Of a stretch of 64,000 nucleotides of DNA, positions 21,650 to 32,830 are shown in pieces. Positions within the stretch are counted from its first letter, which is position 1; each line of letters begins with the position of its first letter. Source of the DNA: Zygnema cylindricum (lineage: Eukaryota; Streptophyta; Zygnematophyceae; Zygnematales; Zygnemataceae); assembly GCA_037447655.1 (NCBI GenBank), contig JBBHKE010000991.1:1-64000 (forward strand), read 5' to 3'. A model generated the notes under the pieces. That model did no database searches. It was not told the origin of the DNA and saw only the letters and a program-made list of their open reading frames with translations. The translations under genes were made by a program, and so were the position numbers.

Positions 21650-22440
21650 GGATTCCATTTCCTAGACGCCATCGTTCTCTTTCTACTTCCCTTCCTCACG
21701 CCATCCATATATCTCACCCTCTCGATCTGTATCATCTTATTCCGCTGTTCCGTTGGCCTTCCCTCTTCCTCTTCCCATTAACCCTCCGATGGAAATCAAT
21801 CCCTCTCCCAATTGGCGTGTCCCTCTCCCTCTCCATATCTCTTGCCTCCCCATCTCCCCATGTTTGCCTCCTTCCCCTCCCCCCCCAACCTCTCTCCTTA
21901 TCTTTACCGTTCTCCCTCTTTCCCCCCTCCATCCCTCTCAAAATGCCGCTCCCTCTCTTTCTCCCTGTCCCTTGTCCCTTTTTTCCCTCTCCCCCCCTCA
22001 TTTAGCTTACCCTCTCTCGTTTCCTCCCTCTCTCAATCTCCCTCTCGGTTTGTCTCTCCTTCCGCCTCTCCTTCTTCTTCCTCTCAAATCTCTTTCCCAT
22101 TCTCTCTCCCCCTCTCCCTCTCAATCTGCTTCTCCCGGTCCCTCAATCCCTCTATCTCCTTCTCTTTTTCTCCCTTTCAATTTACCTCTTCCTCTCATTT
22201 TTTCCTCTCACATTTCAACTCTTTCTCACTCTGAGTCTGCCTCTCTCTGTTCTATCGATTCTCCCTCCCCCTCTTCCCCCTAATTCCCGTCCCAAATAAC
22301 CCCCCTCCCTTCTTCCCCCCTCCCCATTCCCAATTCCCTCTCCCTTCTCTCCTCCCTCCTCTCCCCTCTCCCATATCCCCTCTCCCCTCTCCCCTCTCTC
22401 CTCTCTCCTCTCTCCTCTCTCCTCTCCCCCCTTCCCCGAA
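21650..22440 (+). repeat. Long polypyrimidine (CT-rich) tract
   Basis: About 790 bp of almost uninterrupted C and T on the plus strand, built from shifting CTCCCTCT, CCCTCTCC and TCTCCTCTC units. The last 60 bp become a regular (CTCTCCTCT)n array near 22375-22425. The long overlapping frames of Pro/Ser/Leu on plus and Gly/Glu/Arg on minus are composition artefacts. Directly downstream (22600-22700) the strand switches to a purine-rich GAAGAA / AAAA run. Confidence 0.85.
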
Positions 22441-22699
22441 CATAGAACCAGTACTCTGCCACCCTCTCCCCCTAACCTTGCCTGGCGAATCGTCTCTCCC
22501 AGATTCGGTCGGTCTATGTCCGTCCACCGTTCCGTTGGCATCGTACCGCCGCCCAGTTCCCCCCACATACCGCGATGCCACCGGAATTAGTGTGGATGGT
22601 GATGGGAGAGAGGGAAATATAGAAAAAGAAGAAGCAAAAAAGAAGAAGCAAGAACAAGAAGAAACAAAAAAATAAATAAAAAAAAAAAATGAAAAAAAA

Positions 22700-24258
22700 A
22701 TGATATTTTTTTTTTTATTATTATTAAATGTATGTGTTAATGGCGAAATTTTGAAATTCGGGGAATTGGGGATTTTAAAGGGAAACTGTACTTTTGATAA
22801 ATTTTCGACTTTTTTTCGGGCGGAAAAAAAAAGGTTTTTTTCGTCAAATTCGGCAAGCGACGTGCGGAAAGATGTACCTGCCGTACACTATTTGTACGAT
22901 TTATTTTGTTCGCGTAGTACTTTAGGGAGGTCCGAAAGAAAGACCGGAGAAATTTTGAAAAGAGGATGAATACGGTATGGGAATGAGGGCGTGCGCAACT
23001 TGTACGGACAAAATTAAAACGATCGGATTCTGGAGGGCGGCGGCGGTGGACGCGGAGAAAAAAGTGTAGGGGAACGCGACACGTCGTCAGAATTATCCGG
23101 CTGGGAAGGATTGTACTAGCCAGCAAAAATATGAGCGACGTGGCAGAATATTTGTAGTACGGTCTCGATAGATGAGGAAGATGGACGGCTAGAAATAAAA
23201 CTCCAAAAGTCGCGGCTGCTTCAATGTGCACGTGTGATCCATGTACCGCAATTTCGGATCGACACGCGTCTTTGTCTGTATCGATCGACAAATTTTCGAC
23301 CTACAGCGACAAGTAACTGTGGAAACAGCCTCGTGAAACGCAAGGTTAGGCTATTTTGTCGTTATTAGGTCACACGCTTGAAGTCTCCTTTCGCAGCCAG
23401 TAAGAATCGGCAACTCTCCAAACACGATTTGGACCATTATTCGTACGGAAATATCTTGCGCATCAGCGATTGGTGTAAAGTCTTTGATTATGACTCGATG
23501 GCGCGTCCAGGATTTTTCTGCTATAAGAAATATCCGATTTGAATGATTCAAAAACGACAAACTCATGAATGATGCCAGATGATGCCATCAGCGGTCACGC
23601 TTGTTGATTATGAAAATGCTAGTTTGAGAGTGGCAGATATTGGATGCACTTGTAGCGTCACTCTTTTGCCGTACAGTAACATCTGTCTGGATTTTACGCT
23701 GACCGGCGTTTCTTTGTTTGAAGTATATGGTGGCAGCCTGCGGAGCAGTTGCTTGATGACGAGTTTAAACTGGTACATGCCACGTCACGACTGCGTGGCG
23801 GCCAACCATTAACTACAGAGTTTCGGAAAAAACAAAAGAGCGCCCAGGAGTAAAAGCGTGCACACAAAAAGATTGTGGAAAGATTCTAACTGCACTTTAG
23901 TTTATTTTACATCGCAGCCATTTTGTCAGTTTACGCATTGTCGCATAGCAGGAAAAACTGTTTGCGACAGTGCTGTCCTATATTTTTCTGACATGCACTT
24001 GGCAAATTGGGACAAATGTCGCACCTGTTTTTTTTGCCAGCGTGGCGACCGATTTTAGAGCCACGTAAGCCTCATTTCAAAAGTCTTGCAAGTAAAAACA
24101 AAGAAACGAACAAAATCTCTTCGAAATATTTCTGAGGTTCGGGCTCTATCGTAGCGAAAAGCTTCGTTACGTTGTCGGCAGCTTTTTTTTAAGTGTCCTG
24201 AAAGGACTCTGGCTAACCGACAAAATTCTCGGACTATCCGCAGCACACTCCCGGGCTA
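22700..24258. other. Unique spacer, no gene supported
   Basis: A 184-codon minus-strand frame (22737-23291) and several shorter frames occur here, but none shows a recognisable domain, and several overlap one another on opposite strands. The sequence is less AT-rich than the left flank and lacks TE termini. No RNA gene was seen. Confidence 0.4.
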
Positions 24259-24261
24259 CTA

Positions 24262-25217
24262 CACCGCGAATCGTTATTAGTGTCAAAGTCACTAATTTGG
24301 GTTCTTAAAATTTTGATTTTTTTTCTCAAATAGGATACATGATTTTAATTTTTCCTTGACGTTAATTAAGGTACCGTACAAAATAAAGTAAAGCCCGAAA
24401 GTAAAATAAAATTTAAATAGTGTGGTGTACGGTTGATGTCAGACCGTACACAACTGTACCTTTTCAAGTGAAAATTTTCAAAAATTGAATTAAATCAGAC
24501 GCGCACGCATAAGAACGTGCGCTAAAAAAACGGGATTAGTCTGACACGTAAATTAGTATAGCATGTACGGATATTTTAAATTCGCGACAACGTACGATTT
24601 TTAATATTTTGTACGGATGCATATATTAATGTCTATAATCGTACGACGAATATTCCATTTTTGTTGTTCCCAAATTAGCATAAACGCCAAAAATAGAATA
24701 CATATTTTTTTTGAAAAATTTCAAATTCTTAATTAGCATCAATTACGGTAAATTTTCTTCAACACAATTTAAACTTTGACACTAATAACTAGTGTTGGGT
24801 ATCGGGTTAATTCATATCGCGATAGTTTCGATATTCAATATATCGAATATCGATCGAGCAGATTCCTCGATATATCGTAACGGGACCAACATAAATTATC
24901 GCTATATATATCGCAAAAAATGGGTGTCTGTACAGTCATTGTACGGAAAATTGTACGGAAAATCATACAGATATTTGCCCCCCCCCCCATTGATTGTGCG
25001 GGGGGGGAGGGTGGGTTTTGGAAAAAAAAAATGAAAATTTTCATTTTTTTTATGGTTCTATACATCGGCGATACGATATATGGGCGATATATCGCGATAA
25101 TTTGGTTTTCGATATATCGAAGCGATATATCGAATATCGGGTACCTGAAATTCGATATATATCGAATATCGGCAAAAGGTCCTAGATACCAAACACTACT
25201 AGTAACGATTCGCGGTG
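24262..25217. mobile_element. MITE of the CACCGCGAATCG family, interrupted by a hAT-like element
   Basis: Left end CACCGCGAATCGTTATTAG, right end AACGATTCGCGGTG, TA on both sides (24260-24261, 25218-25219). The hAT-like unit 24790-25198 plus one 8-bp target copy sits close to its right end. Removing them leaves about 539 bp. The body shares the GTACCGTACAAAATAAAG and TAGTGTGGTGTACGG blocks with the copies at 16431 and 19866. Confidence 0.8.
24790..25198. mobile_element. hAT-like non-autonomous element, 409-bp copy
   Basis: Left terminus TAGTGTTGGGTATCGG, right terminus ending AGATACCAAACACTA. Flanking 8-bp repeats CTAATAAC (24782-24789) and CTAGTAAC (25199-25206) differ at one base. Subterminal ATATCG repeats are very dense. 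The centre holds an 11-C run (24978-24988), an 8-G run (25000-25007) and an A/T palindrome at about 25022-25053. No coding capacity. Confidence 0.85.
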
Positions 25218-25321
25218 TAGATATTATTTTAGGCGATAACGGAGATTTACATGCTACGTTTTTAATATTTTACGTCCCAAGTCTAACAAAAAGAATCGTT
25301 GGAATGGCGATTTGTGAGGTA

Positions 25322-25400
25322 CACCGTGAATCGTTTTTAGCGTATAGAAATTATTAGTGTGAATAAAGAATTAGTGTCATTTACGCTAAATTGTGTATCA
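25322..25400. mobile_element. MITE family left-end fragment
   Basis: CACCGTGAATCGTTTTTAG follows TA at 25320-25321, continuing with ATTATTAGTGTG-type text. No matching right end was found downstream, so this is probably a solo terminus. Confidence 0.5.
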
Positions 25401-26671
25401 ATCCCATTTTCAAAAAAATGTTTAACTGTAATTTCTCCATAATGCTGATTTAGGTATACATGATCTGCCATCATAACATATACGTTAAAATAGGTGGAAG
25501 TACAAATTATGACAATCCGTACGACGTCGAGTCCTTCCATGCAAACATCCATAATTCTATTTTGGGTTTGCGGATATACACTAATTACACCGTTCATAAT
25601 TATACACTAAAATTGGTACGCATAAAAACCGTCGAAACGTACGGGTTTATGTACTTTCATTCAAGTTCATTCATGATTCTAATAAGCGAATGTTTCGCAC
25701 GCGGTGAATTGATACCAGTAAAAAAGGTGCGACGACAACATAGGGTAAAACGTACATTGTCACGTCATGCAATCGATTCCATGCATGGGTTGCTAAACGC
25801 AATTACGTTATAATGCTACGCAACCGTACAATTTTAAAAAGTTTATTCAGTTCAAATATTTGTTGTACAATCAACGAAACTATAACGGAAGGTATAATAT
25901 GTTTACATTTCGTTTCACATAATATACATTGAACCCTGTGATTGATTTTAATTTCTTTGTCGTTCGCCGGGTGAACGAACGTTGTGTGGCGTTAAATAAG
26001 GACCCTTAACCTTAATAAGGTGCCTGGTGGGATGCTTTATTATAATTAATGCATGGTAATATTGAGGCATAAGTCTAATAAGGATGCGTTTACTTAGATC
26101 AAACGCCAAACAAACTTCTTATTAGTATCACTGTTAATTCTAATTGAACGTAAAACGAAAAACAACCACTTATTAGGATACATGTTAATTCTAATTGGCG
26201 GTAATTCAGCAGACGAAAGCTGATCACGCGCCGTCGTAAGATTATCATTGGTTGTTGCCGAAAACACGTGGCATGTTTACCATCCACGCATTCCTAAAGT
26301 TGGTCGCGTTTCATAGATGACGTTAGAACAACCGATTGCCATGGTTAAGACGCCGCATTTTTTCCCATCATCTTTTTGCCGTACAACATGTAAGCTGGAG
26401 GCGTTTCCATGGCGCTATCAACATTACATCGACGGCGTAAGTTTTGAAATATTCTGGCAATTTGAACCAACTTTTACGTGACCTTGCTTATATTCAGCGT
26501 TTTGAAATATTTTTAAATTCAAAGGCATGCTAAAGTTCAAAGTTTGAATTTTGAACAAAAAAATTCAAAATGCCAAATCCCTCCATTATTACACCGCAAA
26601 TACACTTTCACTTGCAGCTCGTGTATTATGTAAATGTATTTGTGATAATGGCAACGACACTATCGCTATTT
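25401..26671. other. AT-rich spacer with one short tandem duplication
   Basis: No gene is supported; the 117-codon frame at 25460-25813 has no recognisable domain. A 51-bp-period duplication is visible: CTTATTAGTATCACTG at 26118 and CTTATTAGGATACATG at 26169, each followed by TTAATTCTAATTG. Confidence 0.45.
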
Positions 26672-26727
26672 CTTCCTCATTTGCTTGGGTTGCCACTTTC
26701 TTCCTCATTTGCTTGGGTTGCCACTTT
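26672..26727. repeat. Two-copy perfect 28-bp tandem repeat
   Basis: Copies at 26672-26699 and 26700-26727, each opening CTTCCTCATTTGC, followed by a partial third start (CTTCCT). It lies just upstream of the transposase pseudogene. Confidence 0.85.
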
Positions 26728-26957
26728 CTTCCTTTTGGGCTGCTCCTATTTCATATTTTTTAAGTGATATTAAGTGTTTCAAAGTATGTGGACCCTTAAT
26801 AGAATTTGGGTCGCCAACCCTGGCAATAACAACAACAATCTCCATAACGCTGAAGTTGAACAAGATGAGGAAAATGAGAGGAACGACAAGGAAACGCATT
26901 TCCGAACAAGGAAAAGAGTGAGGCGGAAGTCGAAACCTCGGTAGGCCCGCAACCATT

Positions 26958-27156
26958 GTGGAAGGGTTTTTTCCATCCTTGGCCAATATGAGAGGACGTG
27001 TCTTCCACCGTAAAGTTCAACACGTGTCGACTAAGGCAACTCAGATGCGAGTAATAAACTGGGTGGTAAAGGACTGCGGAAATAACGGCTCATCTGAACT
27101 CATTCTAATGACCATAAAGAAGTTTCCCGAGCATTTTACCAGAGTGTACGGTACAA
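26958..27156 (+). pseudogene. Transposase exon 1 (HTH N-terminus)
   Basis: The frame reads through STKATQMRVINWVVKDC and FPEHFTRVYGT, then meets a GTAAG donor at 27157. Joined to the acceptor at 29735 it continues RYQKAKRWWVERR, with the split codon A|GG. The joined block looks like the helix-turn-helix and following Tyr-Gln-Lys-Ala-x-x-Trp-Trp motif at the start of DDE_1 transposases. The true start codon is uncertain: ATG at 26958 or an upstream exon. Confidence 0.6.
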
Positions 27157-28140
27157 GTAAGCCATTTCAACCAAACGTTCTCCCATTTATTAAATGATTT
27201 CGTTTCATCCTTCCTTTTGTGTTGTTATTCCCATTCACAATGCGTTGTTATATTTTAAATTTGTTGTGCTTTTAAATTATTTGTACAGTATTATTTTGGA
27301 ACGTCGCCTTTCTCTCTAAAACTATACACTGACTTCTCACTAACTCTCAATTAAAGCCTGTATTTCTATGTTGTCGACTAGTATGCATTGTTTGGTTATT
27401 TCTTAGTATTATTTTCAACATGTCTTGCAATTTCCTTATGGCGACAGCGTACTAGTGATGACGTGTCATTGTCGCGGTGTTTGCGACGACGTCATGTCGT
27501 TGCTTCAATGATGGGTACGAAAAAATAATTGAATGGATGCGGATAGCTCGTTAGGTCGAAAGTGCGAACGACGGACGACAACTAAACCACCAATGACATC
27601 AGTACAGACAATTCAACGTTGGTATTCTCAAATGTAATTCGCGGACGAGGACGTTGTTTCGTCGATTCACTATTGGGAAACTCGAATACAGTCGAACGCT
27701 CGAAAACATTGTGTCGTCGCTTGAATGTCGGGTTATAAGTCGTAGGACCAACGGTTTAATTTTCCAATTGTGAATAGTGGACTACGCTTACAATTGGATA
27801 ATCTGAGTAAAGGCCAGAGAAAAAGTAATTGTTTTAGGTTTTTTTTGTCTCCGTCGACTATGTATTTGCTTAAATATTGTTAACCAATATTTGTTTTTCA
27901 ATGGAGGGCGGCCAACGACCATTCAAACGACTTTGCTCTGCCATTCAGCGGCATATTGTCCACTACCAACGATAATCGAGATAGGGGGTCATATAACTAT
28001 AGGGGAGGACTTAGAGAGGGAACGGATGCAACCGGAAGAGTGTTGGGGAATAGGGTGGAACCGGAAGAGGGTGGTAGGGAAAGGGCTACAATGGAGTTGG
28101 TTTTGAGGGAGGGGAGGAATCAGGTGCGGAAATAGATGAA

Positions 28141-29238
28141 ATGGAGGATACAGAGGCGGTGGTGAGGGAAGGGATGGGAACGGAAAAGGTAGTAAGGGGA
28201 AGTGTGCCAGAGGGGGAGTTTCCGGATGAAGGGATTGCAGCGGACAAAGAAGGTGTGCGCAAAGTAGAAGGGGATAAAGAAGTAGACGAAGAATACGAAC
28301 CCTCGGGAACCGCGTCGGACGAGCCTATAGAGGAAGGGAAAGAGCCTACAGAAGAGGATGAAGTAGTGGAAGAAACCGAATCGTCAGACATTTCGGTGAC
28401 GAAATACGACGACAATCCCTCAACCTCAAACCAGCAATCTTCGGAGAGCTCAGAGAGACGCATGGAGGAAGAATATGGAGACGAAGACGAGGTTGTCTCT
28501 TTTCCACCATCACTGAACCGTGATAGAGCTCTCGTGGCGGTAGAAGGACCTCAAATTCCGGGCGAGCGTAATGTGGTAATTAGAGAAGAAGAACCTGGTT
28601 GGTTTTTCCCGCCTCCCATCATAGATGAGGCCATGGATGGCCTCCGACCAACGGCTGCCCATTATATCCCAATTGAGGATTGGCCGGACTATTGGCGTTA
28701 TGGGGAGGCTCGGCCTATTGACCGGTGGTTGAATCCTGTCCCGGAAATTCTCGACATCCCTCCGTATGTCCCCGCCCACCCAACATGGCTGTACATCGCA
28801 TCATACAACCATGCGTCAAAATTCCCATACATTAGGCATTTTTAGCCTAATGGTAAACATTTCGCATGGATTGTACGTCGACCGATTGGATTCGAAATAG
28901 ATGTGCCGGAATTAATCCGACATTATCACCCTTAGGACCCACGGTTATTTACCATTCTACGTGGTGCAATTGATACTCCAAAGCTAAACGAATTTTTAGA
29001 GGCTCAAAGTGAGATTTTACAACGCTTCCGAAATGTGCAAGTGAGGCATACGTATCTTTGGGAAATTCCGAGGGTCCCACATGTCGATGAGCACCCTCCG
29101 CTACCACAAGTAGAACAATTGAGGAATGAAGTTCAAAATCTCAATCGTCGTTTGAAGGCTCAAGAAATAGCGATGATAGCGGTTCTTCGCCTAATTAATA
29201 ATCTATCTCAAGAGCTTGCTGGCATTAGGCGACGTTGA
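28141..29238 (+). pseudogene. Unknown acidic, coiled-coil protein, two in-frame stops, inside the transposase intron
   Basis: One frame stays meaningful for about 365 codons, broken only by TAG at 28843-28845 and TAG near 28934. Residues 1-125 are highly acidic and Ser/Thr/Glu-rich, without a fold I recognise. Then comes a Pro/Trp-rich segment (GWFFPPPIID, EDWPDYWRYGEA, PIDRWLNPVPEILDIPPYVP) and a C-terminal leucine heptad region (VEQLRNEVQNLNRRLKAQE) predicted to form a coiled coil. It lies wholly between the donor at 27157 and the acceptor at 29735. It could be a separate inserted element, a gag-like ORF, or an accessory ORF of the same transposon family. No function is assigned. Confidence 0.5.
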
Positions 29239-29735
29239 TGGGAGATGACAAGGGTCAATTTCATGGCCTTCATTCAAAGGAGAGGTATCCCGATTTAGCC
29301 CTCATCCTACATTGCGTGCCACAATGTTTAATTGTTTTTTATATTTATCATACAAGTGTGAATTAATATTTCTCTCCCATTTGTTCACCGAATGCATGTA
29401 AATTCGAATTTAAGTCATACATATGGTTTTGCTGATGTCGACATTGTGTTTGATAATCCTCTTTCCCTCCTTAACGACGAGACATGGTCGTCGTTGGTTC
29501 CTCGATGAAGTGAGAATTTCTCATCGGTGGTCGGTAGCTGACTACGTATCAACGGTGTTTATGAAAAAAAAATAACTTCGTAGATATAACAACGAGTTTT
29601 GATCGAGGGTGAATCTGCGACAGCAACACTTCGTCGTAGAATATTTCCGTTTATTTTTAGAGTCGTTTCAATTTGTTATACGGCTTTCCATTAAAGAAAC
29701 TCATTGTGTCTTTTGACATTGTTTATTGTTTACAG

Positions 29736-30215
29736 GGTACCAAAAGGCCAAACGATGGTGGGTAGAGAGGAGGTCCACGCTTGACGGAATATGAGAGACA
29801 ACCCGGACGTTCTCTACTTCTAGTTTTGGGACAAGATCCGTGGCGGTTACCAAGGCTTTGCCGGGACGAGGAAGGAAGGAAGCTGCTTGGATCACTGTTA
29901 TACACGAGGAGTTATTTTCGGATTTCAAACGTTTTAAGAAATCGGGTATGAAGATGTCCACCACAATTCTCGGGGACATCACTAGGGACATAATAAGAGA
30001 AAGGAGGAAAGAGTACGGCTCGGTATGGTTCAACAATGACGGGTCCGAAATAGATCCAATCATCAATAAAAGGTGGGTGCAAAGGTGTGAAGAGAAGCAC
30101 AACATCGTTGTGCGTGCACAAAAGAGGAAACTACAACGAAGTCCCGAGAAAGAGGAATACATTGAGCGTACCGTAGCCTTCCACATGGGCGTTCTAAAGC
30201 ACAGGTTTGAATCTG
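29736..30215 (+). pseudogene. Transposase exon 2
   Basis: Begins after TTGTTTACAG and ends before GTAAGTCC. It encodes the rest of the HTH region (KRWWVERRSTLDGI, then TGA), a basic linker (ALPGRGRKEAAW), FSDFKRFKKSGMKM and TRDIIRERRKEY. This is the region that links the DNA-binding and catalytic domains in DDE_1 proteins. One in-frame TGA near 29790 interrupts it; the frame is otherwise open to the donor. Confidence 0.65.
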
Positions 30216-30354
30216 GTAAGTCCCTTTCCATTACAAATATAGTATAATGATGTCTCATTTTTTTTATTGTGTTTTTTTCTTGTTTTATTCCCTACTTAAC
30301 AACATATACTAAAAAGAACTAAGCTTGTTTCGGTTTGGCGGCGCATGTATACAG

Positions 30355-30590
30355 GAATTTTCAGCAAAGACCTCATGGAAAGCATGGATGAAACTCACAT
30401 GATGGTCAACTCTGACAATGGAAAGACTTCGGGTTTTCGAGGGGATGATGTGGTGAAATACGCCGACGTCGCCGGAGGAGGTGAATCCATGACTCTCATG
30501 GTGCGAATCAGTGGAGGGGTGAACGCTCGTATCGAGAACCCGATGATATTTTTGCAAATCGTGGCAAAAATTACCCGGACAACGTCCCGA
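30355..30590 (+). pseudogene. Transposase exon 3 (first catalytic Asp)
   Basis: Joins exon 2 in phase (split codon G|GA), giving HRFES-GIFSKDLMESMDETHMMV. MDETH holds the first acidic residue of the DDE triad. After ENPMI the expected frame is lost at the T run 30549-30553, and the family motif (NYPDNVP) resumes in another frame up to a GTGTGT donor at 30591. One base is missing. Confidence 0.7.
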
Positions 30591-30926
30591 GTGTGTTTTT
30601 TCTTCCTCATTTAATGTTTTCATTTTTTTTTATGTCTTTTTGTCTTTGATGAAGGTTTCTCTATTTCTCTCCATCTATGATTTTGTGTTTCAATTTTTTA
30701 TCTATATCTCTCTACCTTGTCCTCTCATATCTCCACCCCCTTTCTCTTACTACAAAATAAGGAAATTTTTGTTCTTTTACTCTCTAACTTCTCTTATGTC
30801 AAACAATGACTCCTATTATAAGCTACTTATGGTACACGTAGCTTGCTTTCCCTGTAATGCAAATGTAAGCAAGCAATACAAAATGTTAATTTTTTTCCTT
30901 TTTTTGTCTATTATATATCTTTGCAG

Positions 30927-31603
30927 GTGTTTGTTACCGGACCGGTCCGAAGGGTTGGAATGATAAAACGGTGTTCCAACAATGGGTCGAAGTGGCAAGG
31001 TCTTACCAAAGGGATCGAGATGGATGTCAAAAATTTCTCTTCTTGGCCCACTGCGGTGGTCACAATACGTCTGATGAGTTGGAGCGAGTTTTAGAGGCCA
31101 AAAACACCGTGTTACACTATTTTCCACCTAATACAACGCATCTTGTTCAACCAGCAGACTCTTTCGTGATTTCTAAAATCAAGGACCTGTGGAGTCGCAT
31201 GTGGGACAATTGGAAGGCGAAAAGAATTGAGAACGGTCAAAAGGCTAAACCTTCGAGCCGTGGATGATGCGAGAAATTGGTTGGACCCGGTAAAGCATTT
31301 TTTCTAAAATTGGCAAGGGTCTCTATTCGAGAGGTTAATGCGATGAGGGAAAAAAACGGGATGGGTTATGCGAGAAAATCAATTATTCAATGTGGCTTGT
31401 CTTTATGTGATGGAAGGTGGGAAGAAGACATGCTCACACAACATTTGCAAGGCATAATCAGCAAATATCGCAACCACTTTGAAAGCGAGGTTGTGGATCC
31501 TCCTTGCGCGAAGGCAAGGGAATTCCTACAAAATATTGAAGATGCCGACAGTCAACAAGACAACATTTTTAACGAGGGAAGGATGAGCGGCAACGAGTTT
31601 TAA
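30927..31603 (+). pseudogene. Transposase exon 4 (catalytic core and tail)
   Basis: Starts after TATCTTTGCAG in the frame YRTGPKGW. It contains FLAHCGGHNTSDELERVL, where DDE_1 proteins usually have Asp-Asn before Cys/Ala-x-x-His, so the second catalytic aspartate appears replaced by alanine. PPNTTHLVQPADSFVISKIK follows, with the third acidic residue in the ADSF motif. After TGA (31265-31267) the same frame continues GPGKAFFLKLARVSIREVN and a helical tail to the stop at 31601-31603. Confidence 0.75.
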
Positions 31604-31974
31604 AGATATTATATAATTGTTTATTGTTTTTTTGTTTTTGTATATTAGTTTGGGAATGGTAGTTTAATTATAGAGTGGGAAACACATTTAAACTTGTGCC
31701 AGATTCATGTAGACAATTCATGGAGTCCAGTATTCATTGACTTCATAGGATAAATCAAATTTCGTATGTGTGTATGGTTTTTTTAAGGGATAATACAATT
31801 TCGGTTTTTATGAAATTCTCGTGTCTTATATATCGTGGAATTTGATGTATTTTTAAAAATTCTTATGTATTTACCTTCAGATGTTGTTTACGTGGAGTTC
31901 AAAATTTGAGTGTGCTTCTAATATGGAATTATATATTTTGTTGCTGTACATCCTACCCTAATCAGCGACGACTA

Positions 31975-32265
31975 TGCTTCGTCGTTTGCTCATCATCTTT
32001 CTCAGAAATTGATAAATTGTTAGTTTCCTAAACATCATATTCATCGCACAACTTGTCATCGCAGGATGGAAATTCAACGACGAAAAAACTTTCTTATCAT
32101 ATCTGACAAAGCAGAGGCTGTGTCGTCGCTAAATGGAAATCCAGTGACGAAACAACTTCATCATCATCTCCGATAAAACAATGGGTGTTTTGTCGCTAGA
32201 TGGAAATCCAGCGAAAAAACAATTTTCTCATCATCTCAGTCAAAGCAATGAGTTTAAAGTCGTTG
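31975..32265. repeat. Degenerate ~70-bp tandem repeats
   Basis: Three to four units containing TGGAAATYCARYGACGAAA followed by a TCATCATCT-type run (near 32065, 32140 and 32205). Related GTCGTCG-rich text occurs at 27460-27740 and 29490-29650 on either side of the transposase gene. Nothing else is seen between 31604 and 32680. Confidence 0.6.
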
Positions 32266-32684
32266 AATTCAAATCATAGAAGCCTTTTTACTATGTTTCT
32301 GTCTCTTTGAATAGCCTTTCAGCGTCGAGGTTGTTGCCTTTCAACGTCGAGGTTGTTTCGTCGCTGGTTCATGAAGTTTCGGTTTTTATATTACATGGAT
32401 ATTATTATATTTATGACCAAATAAGAGGCTTTTTCCTATATCAAAAAAACACATATTAACTAGACCGAAACCATTAAAACAGTAGTGAAAAATAAAACCA
32501 AAGTATTTCGGGTAGGAAAGCAAAGATTAAGAAAGATACGTGGTGAGAAGTAAGATAAAAGATGTCATATTTGCAGCATATACAGATGATTCACAAACGA
32601 AAAAATGCCAAGTATATTTAATATATATAAATGCGATAATGTCATCAAAACAACATGAAAGCAATTAAAAAAACACTCATCGTC

Positions 32685-32830
32685 AACAATCCGCGATCGA
32701 TAGGCCGCCGCCGATGATCCTCGATCGATCGATCGCCGCTGACAATCCTCGATTGATCAATCACCTCTGACAATCCTCCATTGACCGATTGCCCTCGACG
32801 ATCTTTGATTGATTGATCGTTCACTCGATG
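32685..32830. repeat. ~30-bp imperfect tandem repeat rich in GATCGAT
   Basis: Four to five units of the form CCGCTGACAATCCTCGATTG with drift (CTCTGACAATCCTCCATTG, CCTCGACGATCTTTGATTG). The repeat ends exactly where homology to the copia LTR begins. Confidence 0.7.

Larger units (their letters stand above)
26786..31603 (+). pseudogene. DDE_1-type (pogo/CENP-B-like) transposase gene, decayed, four or more exons
   Basis: Exons at about 26958-27156, 29736-30215, 30355-30590 and 30927-31603 join in phase at GT/AG sites. Together they give an N-terminal HTH-like region (TQMRVINWVVKDC to RYQKAKRWW), a middle basic region, the first catalytic block MDETHMMV, the core motif PDNVP/YRTGPKGW, then CGGHNTSDELE, PNTTHLVQPADSF and a C-terminal helical tail. 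This order matches DDE_1 (pfam-type) transposases of the Tc1/mariner-pogo branch known from plants and oomycetes. Defects: TGA in exon 2 (near 29790), a missing base in the T run 30549-30553, TGA at 31265-31267, and LAHCGGH where an aspartate is expected. A 52-codon acidic-then-basic frame (26786-26943) may be an N-terminal piece. No terminal inverted repeats were identified. Confidence 0.75.

Noticed and set aside
21472-22283. Long overlapping frames of Pro/Ser/Leu (plus) and Gly/Glu/Arg (minus)
   Set aside because: They come from the polypyrimidine tract: stop codons are almost impossible there, and all frames on both strands are open with no domain.
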